From Pyramidobacter piscolens W5455 (GTDB taxonomy: Bacteria; Synergistota; Synergistia; Synergistales; Dethiosulfovibrionaceae): 38,674 nucleotides of DNA. The stretch is from assembly GCF_000177335.1 (NCBI RefSeq), contig NZ_ADFP01000059.1:1-38674 (forward strand), written 5' to 3'. This document shows, piece after piece, positions 33,337 through 38,674 of the stretch. Below the pieces are notes generated by a model. The model was not told the origin of the DNA, searched no databases, and was given only the letters and a program-made list of their open reading frames with translations. Within the stretch, counting starts at the first letter, position 1, and every line of letters begins with the position of its first letter. The translations under genes were made by a program, and so were the position numbers.

Positions 33337-33813
33337 ATGAAGTTGTGGAAACTGCTGGCGGCGCTGGCGGTCCCGCTTTTGGCGGGGCGACCGGGCGACG
33401 TGCAGGAGCGTAACGCGAAGGCGATAACGGAAGCGAGCCGCATCCTGCCGGCACTGGCGGAACTGGACTCCCGGCAGATGGAATCGCTGCGCTGCCGCTG
33501 CTGCGGCGCGGCAGGCATGGACGCCGTTTTTTTGAAGAAGCTGGCGGAGCTTCAGGTGCGCTGGAAAAAGCGCCTGACCTTTACCAGCGGGCGACGCTGC
33601 GTCCGGCACAATGCCCATGTCGGCGGCGTACCGCGCAGCCGGCATCTGACCGGCCAGGCGGTCGACGTGGCGGTCGGCTCCCACGAACAGGAGCGCTTCT
33701 GCGCGCTGGCGCGGCGTCTGGGATTTCGCTCCGTGTTGCCGGATCCGCGGCGGAATTACGTGCATCTGTCGCTGGAGGCGCCGTGGGAAATTTCTGCGAA
33801 AAGAGAAAGATGA
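33337..33813 (+). CDS. Peptidase M15-type (D-Ala-D-Ala carboxypeptidase-like) protein
   Basis: A 158-residue protein of the M15 (DUF882-like) group, which cuts peptidoglycan peptides. Zinc ligands are visible as His103 and Asp110 in SRHLTGQAVDVAV and His143 in NYVHLSL. A hydrophobic N-terminus (MKLWKLLAALAVPLLAG) may act as a signal peptide. Four clustered cysteines (CRCC near 53-56, Cys88) could hold a disulfide or metal. I chose ATG at 33337, because GGGAGG lies 7 nt upstream. Similar short genes often come from phage endolysins, but no other phage gene is near. Confidence 0.82.
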   Translation: MKLWKLLAALAVPLLAGRPGDVQERNAKAITEASRILPALAELDSRQMESLRCRCCGAAGMDAVFLKKLAELQVRWKKRLTFTSGRRCVRHNAHVGGVPRSRHLTGQAVDVAVGSHEQERFCALARRLGFRSVLPDPRRNYVHLSLEAPWEISAKRER

Positions 33814-34016
33814 TTCGTCGTATCTGCCGGGACGTAGAAATATTTTTTAGCCCGAGCCCGGCTCCCCGAAAAACGGCGCCGACGCGGCTTTTGACGATGT
33901 GTCCGACGTTCTGTGCCAATTCTTTTTATCAAGAAACAATACGGACAGCGAATAAACGTGAAAACAAGAGCGACGCCCCGCGGGACGCCCCATGAAAATA
34001 GATGCGAAAAGCAGAC

Positions 34017-34059
34017 GCCCGAGGCGAACGGTTCGAAATCGTTCGCCTCAGGCTTTTTT
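34017..34059 (+). terminator. Rho-independent terminator between convergent genes
   Basis: GCCCGAGGCGAACG at 34017-34030 pairs with CGTTCGCCTCAGGC at 34040-34053, followed by TTTTTT on the plus strand. It lies between the M15 gene and gltS. The rest of 33814-34117 shows no gene. Confidence 0.85.
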
Positions 34060-34117
34060 GTGATGCGAAAGTCAGCTTTGCCGGACGGGCGGAGCTGATT
34101 TTTTTGTTTTGTGCGGC

Positions 34118-35380
34118 CTACTTGCCCGCGGCCGTGCACCAGTTGATGAACCAGACGATGTTGGGCAGGCCGACGAGGTCGATCAGCACTGCGCCGCAGA
34201 GCGGCACGATCAGGAACGCCTTGTGCGACATCACGCCGTAGCGTTCGCAGACGGCCCCCATGTTGGCGACGGCGTTGGGCGTGGCCCCCAAACCGTGGCC
34301 GAGGAATCCGGCGCACATGACGGCGGCGTCGTAATCCCTGCCCAGCAGCGGGAACAGCACGAAAGCGCCGAGCGCGGCGATCAGCAGCGTCTGGAACAGC
34401 AGGATGCCCATCAGCGGCAGGGCCAGATCGTACAGATCCCAGATGCGCAGGCTCATCATCGCCATGGTCAGGAACACGCCGAGAGCCACGTCGCTGATCA
34501 GGTCGACGCATTTGGCGTTGATCTTGACCAGATGGAGATGATCGTTGAGATTGCGGAAGATCACGGCTACGAACATGGCGGTGACGTAGCCGGGCAGGCT
34601 GAAGTTCGTGCCTTTGGTGAAACGGGCGATGAAGCCGGAAAGCAGCGAGCCGAGCGCCATGATGACGAGCACGAGGCACAGCGATTTCATGAAGACATCG
34701 GCGGTGATCTCGCCGCTGCCGCCGCCTTCGCGCATCACTTCGGCGGCACTCTTCTGATAGATGGCGTCGTCGCTGGCCTGGATATCGACATGGTTCTTGT
34801 CGATCAGCCATTTGCAGATCGGCCCGCCCAGCAGACCGCCGGCGATCAGGCCATAGGTGGCGGAAGCGATGGCAACGGCCGCCGCGCCGGCGACGCCGAG
34901 ATTTTCGGTGAGCGGTCCGAAGGAAGCGGCCGCGCCGTGCCCGCCTTCGAGCGAGACGGCCCCGGCCATGACGCCGAGGGCGGGATGGATGCCGAACAGC
35001 TTGGCCAGCGCCGCGCCCGCGCCGTTCTGGACGACGGCGAGGATCCAGCAGAAGACCAGATAGACGATCAGCGCCTTGCCGCCGCGCTTGAGCAGCGCCA
35101 AACTGCCGCCGATGCCGACGGTGGTGAAGAATGCCAGCATCATCGGCGACTGCAGCGACGTGGTGAACCTGACGCTGGCGCCGCCGTTGTGGTGCAGGAC
35201 AAGGGCGAGAACGGCCATGAGCAGGCCGCCGACGACCGGCGCGGGAATGCAGAAGGTCTCGAAGAAGCGCAGGCGGCGGCGCAGCCCGTAGCCGACGATG
35301 AGCAGCAACAGCGCGACGGCCGTGGTCCACAGCGCGTCAAACTGAATGGACAGAACGTTCTCGGCGAAACTCCACGACAT
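34118..35380 (-). CDS. gltS: Sodium/glutamate symporter GltS
   Basis: A 420-residue inner-membrane protein with about ten to twelve hydrophobic segments and the two inverted halves of the ESS family. The N-terminal half has FETFCIPAPVVGGLLMAVLA and GAVSLEGGHGAAASFGPLT; the second half has GFLGHGLGATPNAVANMGAV, the paired re-entrant loop. GltS imports L- or D-glutamate with Na+. I chose ATG at 35380, because CAGGAG lies 8 nt upstream. Glutamate import fits the formimidoglutamate genes on its right. Confidence 0.94.
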   Translation of the reverse strand: MSWSFAENVLSIQFDALWTTAVALLLLIVGYGLRRRLRFFETFCIPAPVVGGLLMAVLALVLHHNGGASVRFTTSLQSPMMLAFFTTVGIGGSLALLKRGGKALIVYLVFCWILAVVQNGAGAALAKLFGIHPALGVMAGAVSLEGGHGAAASFGPLTENLGVAGAAAVAIASATYGLIAGGLLGGPICKWLIDKNHVDIQASDDAIYQKSAAEVMREGGGSGEITADVFMKSLCLVLVIMALGSLLSGFIARFTKGTNFSLPGYVTAMFVAVIFRNLNDHLHLVKINAKCVDLISDVALGVFLTMAMMSLRIWDLYDLALPLMGILLFQTLLIAALGAFVLFPLLGRDYDAAVMCAGFLGHGLGATPNAVANMGAVCERYGVMSHKAFLIVPLCGAVLIDLVGLPNIVWFINWCTAAGK

Positions 35381-35705
35381 TGACATCACTCCTGAATCAA
35401 AAGATATTTTTCGGGGCGCGGGCCGAACGGGTCGAAATCTTAAAATCGAAAAAATTTTATCATATTGTGAGATTCAATACAATGAAAAATCCGCGGCATA
35501 AAATCATTTGGACAACGACCGCGCCGCCGGCGGAAGAAATCCCGTCCGTTATGGAGAGTCGCGCAGGGGCGAAGGCTTGCATAGTTGATAATAAAATGTT
35601 TAAATGGCAACAAGGATATGGCCGCGGCGCGCCCGGCCGAAAAATTTCAGGCGGCCGCGGGAAAACGGATCTTCATGAAAAGACGCTTGCGGAGGAGTGA
35701 TGACC
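35381..35705. other. Divergent intergenic region, gltS and amidohydrolase
   Basis: On the minus strand TTGTAT (35482-35477), a 17-bp spacer and TAAAAT (35459-35454) form a promoter for gltS. The promoter of the amidohydrolase should lie right of it but I see no clear pair. GAGGAG at 35692-35697 is that gene's ribosome binding site. No other gene is supported. Confidence 0.6.
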
Positions 35706-36977
35706 ATGGCGCAGCTCACGGGCTGGATCGACGGCGGCGCGTCGGTCTTTTACGGACGGATCGGATGGGACGAGCGCGGCCTCGTGACCGAAATGACGCC
35801 GCTGGGCGGCGCGGAAGGCCCTCCGCCGGACGCCGCCGTGATCCGGGCGGGGCTTTTCAACGCCCATTCCCATCCCGAACAGTCGATCTACGCGGATATC
35901 GTCGATAAAGAATGGGATCTGGGCACGTGGTGCCGGCACACGATCTACCGTCATTCCGCGGCGATGACGCCGCGGCGCGTGCGCCTGGCCTGCGAGCGGG
36001 CCTTCGCGCGCATGATGGCGTTCGGCACGACGAGCGTGATGGTCAGTTACTATCTGCACGGCAATCGCGGCAACGAGCTGGACCGCGAGGTGTTGGCGGC
36101 GGCGCGGTCGGTGGGCATCCGTTTGATCTTCGGCCGCATGAATTACGACATCGTCAACGAAGACGCTTATGCCGGCAAAAAAGCTTCGCAGCGCTCCTAT
36201 TACGAGACGCCGGAAACAGCCGAAAAAAACTTACGCGAGCTGATGTCGCTCGAAGACGAGACGCTGATGGTCTGCCCGGCGCTTCACAGCATGCACGCCT
36301 CCACGGAAGCCGCGATCGCGCGCGGCATCGCGTTGGGCTGGGAGCTGCGCCGTCCCGTGCAGTTCCACCTCTCGGAGGATCGGGGCGACGTGGATCTTTC
36401 TCTGAAGCTTCACGGCTGCCGCCCGGTCGTGTTTTTGCAGCGGCTGCTGGACGAAGGGCGCGTTCCGTCGCTGTCGCACGTGATCCTGTCGGACTGCTGC
36501 TGGCTCGACGACGAGGAACGCCGCCTCGTCGCCCGCAACGGCATGAAGGTCGTGCTCAACGCGCGCATGAACGCGCGCGTGAAAACGGGCTTTCCCGACG
36601 TGCCGGCGCTGCTGGCCTCGGGGATCCCTCTGTGGTGCGGCACCGACGGCGAGGCCAGCAACGACGATCTGAACGTGCAGGGCGAGCGCGAGTTCCTCAA
36701 GGCGCGCTACCGCGGCGCGATCGAGCCGAAGACGATCGAGGGCTTCGGCCGCCAGCGCTTCGACTTCGGCGCCGGATATATCGGCGCGCTCGGCGTGGGC
36801 GGCTGGGCCGACCTGCGGGTCGGCGAAAACGGCGCGGTGCGCGACGTGTACGTAGGCGGTCGCAAGACCATAGAAAACGGCCGTCTGCTCGGGCTGGACG
36901 TCGAGCGCGACGTGGAACGCCCGCTGCGCGAAGAAGTCGCCGCGATGACGGCGGAACCGGCCGCGCCGGAAGCGTGA
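35706..36977 (+). CDS. Amidohydrolase family protein, formimidoglutamate-related context
   Basis: A 423-residue metal-dependent amidohydrolase. Metal ligands are His54 and His56 in FNAHSHPEQS, His221 in FHLSED, His258 in SHVILSD and Asp314 in CGTDGEASND. This is the subtype of cytosine-deaminase/TRZ-like and HutF enzymes that use one metal. I chose ATG at 35706, because GAGGAG lies 8 nt upstream; earlier in-frame starts are too close. The next two genes act on formimidoglutamate and formimino-tetrahydrofolate, so a substrate in histidine or purine breakdown is likely, but the exact one is not shown. Confidence 0.82.
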   Translation: MAQLTGWIDGGASVFYGRIGWDERGLVTEMTPLGGAEGPPPDAAVIRAGLFNAHSHPEQSIYADIVDKEWDLGTWCRHTIYRHSAAMTPRRVRLACERAFARMMAFGTTSVMVSYYLHGNRGNELDREVLAAARSVGIRLIFGRMNYDIVNEDAYAGKKASQRSYYETPETAEKNLRELMSLEDETLMVCPALHSMHASTEAAIARGIALGWELRRPVQFHLSEDRGDVDLSLKLHGCRPVVFLQRLLDEGRVPSLSHVILSDCCWLDDEERRLVARNGMKVVLNARMNARVKTGFPDVPALLASGIPLWCGTDGEASNDDLNVQGEREFLKARYRGAIEPKTIEGFGRQRFDFGAGYIGALGVGGWADLRVGENGAVRDVYVGGRKTIENGRLLGLDVERDVERPLREEVAAMTAEPAAPEA

Positions 36978-37047
36978 TATTCGGTTGAATCAGCCGTCCC
37001 GCGTCGGCGGGAGGCATTTCGTAAAAATCGAGGAGGTTTTGCCCCAC

Positions 37048-37962
37048 ATGTCTGTACTGATCGAATGCGTACCCAATTTCAGCGAAGGGCGGCGCAAGGA
37101 CGTCATCGAAGCGATCGTCGCCCCGTTCAAGAACCGCAGAGGCTGCTACCTGTTCGACTATCGCGCCGACGAAGACCACAACCGTCTGGTCGTCTCGCTC
37201 TGCGGCGAACCGAACGCCATCTGCGACGCGCTGATCGAGGCCGGCAAAGTCGCCGTCGCCAACATCGACCTGAACGTCCACAAGGGCGCTCATCCGCGCA
37301 TGGGCGCCGTCGACGTGATCCCCTTCACGCCCATCAAAGGCATTTCGATGGAAGAGTGCGTCGCGCTGTCGCACAGGTTCGCGCAGCGCTTCTACGACGA
37401 GCTGAAAGTGCCCGTGTTCTATTACGAAGCGTCGTCCGTGCGTCCCGACCGCACCCGCCTCGAGCAGGTGCGCAAAGGCCAGTACGAAGGCCTGAAGGAG
37501 CTGGTCAAGACCGATCCGACTCGCGCCGCCGACGTCGGCCCCAACGAACTGCACCCCACCGCGGGCGGCACCGCCATCGGCGCGCGCAAGTTCCTCGTCG
37601 CTTTCAACGTCAACCTCAACACCACCAACGTGGAGATCGCCAAGATCATCGCCAAGCGCGTCCGCGCCAGCAACGGCGGATTTTCCTGCGTCAAGGGCAT
37701 GGGCGTCGACCTGCCCGAGAAGCATCTTGTCCAGGTCTCCATGAATCTGGTCGATTACGAGAAAACGGCCATGTACCGCGTGCTCGAGTTCGTGCGCATG
37801 GAAGCGGCCCGCTGGGGCGTCACCGTCAATGGCACGGAAGTCTACGGCATGATTCCCGCTGGTGCCATGCTCGACAGCGCCGCCTACTATCTGCAGATCG
37901 ACGACTTCCACAACGAACAGGTGCTCGAATTGAAGCTGCTCGACCTGATGCAGCAGGACTAA
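37048..37962 (+). CDS. ftcD: Glutamate formimidoyltransferase
   Basis: A 304-residue enzyme that moves the formimidoyl group from N-formimidoyl-L-glutamate to tetrahydrofolate. The start MSVLIECVPNFSEGRRKDVI is the family signature. The His-containing VNLDVHKGAHPRMGAVDV-type segment is present (DLNVHKGAHPRMGAVDVIPF), followed by GPNELHPTAGGTAIGARKFL. GAGGAGG lies 11 nt before the ATG. It is a separate polypeptide here. In animals it is fused to the cyclodeaminase, which is the next gene in this window. Confidence 0.96.
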   Translation: MSVLIECVPNFSEGRRKDVIEAIVAPFKNRRGCYLFDYRADEDHNRLVVSLCGEPNAICDALIEAGKVAVANIDLNVHKGAHPRMGAVDVIPFTPIKGISMEECVALSHRFAQRFYDELKVPVFYYEASSVRPDRTRLEQVRKGQYEGLKELVKTDPTRAADVGPNELHPTAGGTAIGARKFLVAFNVNLNTTNVEIAKIIAKRVRASNGGFSCVKGMGVDLPEKHLVQVSMNLVDYEKTAMYRVLEFVRMEAARWGVTVNGTEVYGMIPAGAMLDSAAYYLQIDDFHNEQVLELKLLDLMQQD

Positions 37963-37976
37963 AGGAGGCTCACGCA

Positions 37977-38606
37977 ATGATTCTTCATGAGATGACTCTT
38001 CCCGCCTTCGTCGCGGAACTGGCTTCCAACTCGCCCGCGCCCGGCGGCGGCAGCATCGCCGCGCTCGGCGGCGCGCTTGCGGCCGGGCTGGTCTCCATGG
38101 TCGGCGAACTGACCAGCGGGCGCGAAAAATACGCCGCCGTGCAGGCCGACATGGACACGCTCTGCGCCAAGGGCAAGGCGTACGCCGAAACTCTGCTGAA
38201 ACTGATCGACGAAGACACCGCGGCCTTCAACGACTTCATGGCCGCGATGAAGCTGCCCAAGGATACCGACGAGCAGAAAGCCGCCCGCAGGGCGGCCATG
38301 CAGGAGGCCGCCAAGGGCACCGTGGAAGCGCCGCTGCGCACGCTGAACCTCTGCGCCGAGGTGGCCAAGCTGGCGCTCGTGGCCGTACGGGAGGGCAACG
38401 TCAACGCCGTAAGCGACGCCGGCACCGCCGGCCAATTCGCCCGCGCCGCTGGCACCTGCGCCGCCTACAACGTGCGCATCAACCTGCTTGGCATCAAGGA
38501 CGAAGCCTATGCCGCCGAAAAACGCGCGGCGATGAAGGCCGCCTTGGGCGTCATCGACGCGGCCATGGCTGAACTGACCGCAGCGATCGAAAAGGCGCTG
38601 GGCTAA
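37977..38606 (+). CDS. fchA: Formimidoyl-tetrahydrofolate cyclodeaminase (FchA type)
   Basis: A 209-residue helical protein of the cyclodeaminase/cyclohydrolase family, which turns formimino-tetrahydrofolate into methenyl-tetrahydrofolate and ammonia. The signature FVAELASNSPAPGGGSIAAL is at residues 10-29. NVNAVSDAGTAGQFARAA is the second conserved block. AAAGGAGG lies 7 nt before the ATG, 14 nt after ftcD, so the two form an operon and give the two steps in order. It could also act as methenyl-THF cyclohydrolase. Confidence 0.94.
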   Translation: MILHEMTLPAFVAELASNSPAPGGGSIAALGGALAAGLVSMVGELTSGREKYAAVQADMDTLCAKGKAYAETLLKLIDEDTAAFNDFMAAMKLPKDTDEQKAARRAAMQEAAKGTVEAPLRTLNLCAEVAKLALVAVREGNVNAVSDAGTAGQFARAAGTCAAYNVRINLLGIKDEAYAAEKRAAMKAALGVIDAAMAELTAAIEKALG

Positions 38607-38611
38607 ACGGC

Positions 38612-38634
38612 GCCTTGAAAAGGCGCAAGGCTTT
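38612..38634 (+). terminator. Possible terminator after the cyclodeaminase gene
   Basis: GCGCCTT and AAGGCGC form a short stem right after the stop codon, followed by AAGGCTTTC. The T-run is weak. Confidence 0.4.
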
Positions 38635-38674
38635 CACAGACAAAAACGTCGCTCCCAAAAAGAAACAAAAAACG

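Overview
The window is GC-rich bacterial chromosome (about 55-60% by eye) with dense, short-spaced operons. Gene content suggests an anaerobic amino-acid-fermenting bacterium: glutamate formimidoyltransferase with a cyclodeaminase, a sodium/glutamate symporter, a flavodoxin paired with a DUF2023 protein, and an ATC-hydrolase family enzyme. Protein style and synteny recall Synergistota (Pyramidobacter-like), but this is recall and not a database result.

The left third (245-10577) is a complete type I-E CRISPR-Cas locus read on the minus strand: cas3, then cse1-cse2-cas7e-cas5e-cas6e-cas1-cas2, a leader, and an array of 15 repeats and 14 spacers. The 296-bp gap between cas3 and cse1 holds the most interesting element: a divergent perfect -10 box followed by two degenerate halves of the I-E repeat flanking a short guide. 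The guide matches the cse1 5' untranslated region at positions 1-5 and 7-11. Its only mismatches up to position 12 are at 6 and 12, the positions that Cascade flips out. The target is preceded by AAC. I read this as a Cas-regulating crRNA-like RNA (CreR type) that makes Cascade repress its own operon.

The middle (10743-23253) is ordinary chromosome: two paralogous secreted proteins (one with ankyrin-like repeats), a DtxR/MntR-family repressor with an operator-like palindrome, a divergent flavodoxin/DUF2023 pair whose two promoters share an iron-box-like palindrome, an ATC-hydrolase family enzyme, a GDYXXLXY/DUF2157 membrane pair, a metallo-beta-lactamase fold hydrolase, an orphan solute-binding protein, an HD hydrolase, a secreted tyrosine phosphatase and a DUF436 protein.

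The region 23404-32420 is a complete type I-C system on the plus strand (cas3-cas5c-cas8c-cas7c-cas4-cas1-cas2) followed by an array of 10 repeats and 9 spacers. Two spacers translate to recognisable phage proteins (HNH endonuclease; HK97-fold capsid). The end of cas5c and most of cas8c look AT-richer than their neighbours. A fragment of a DUF4428-type zinc-ribbon gene follows the array.

The right end (32762-38606) carries a zinc-ribbon membrane protein, an M15 peptidase-like protein, gltS on the minus strand, and a plus-strand amidohydrolase-ftcD-cyclodeaminase cluster that fits formimidoglutamate and one-carbon metabolism.
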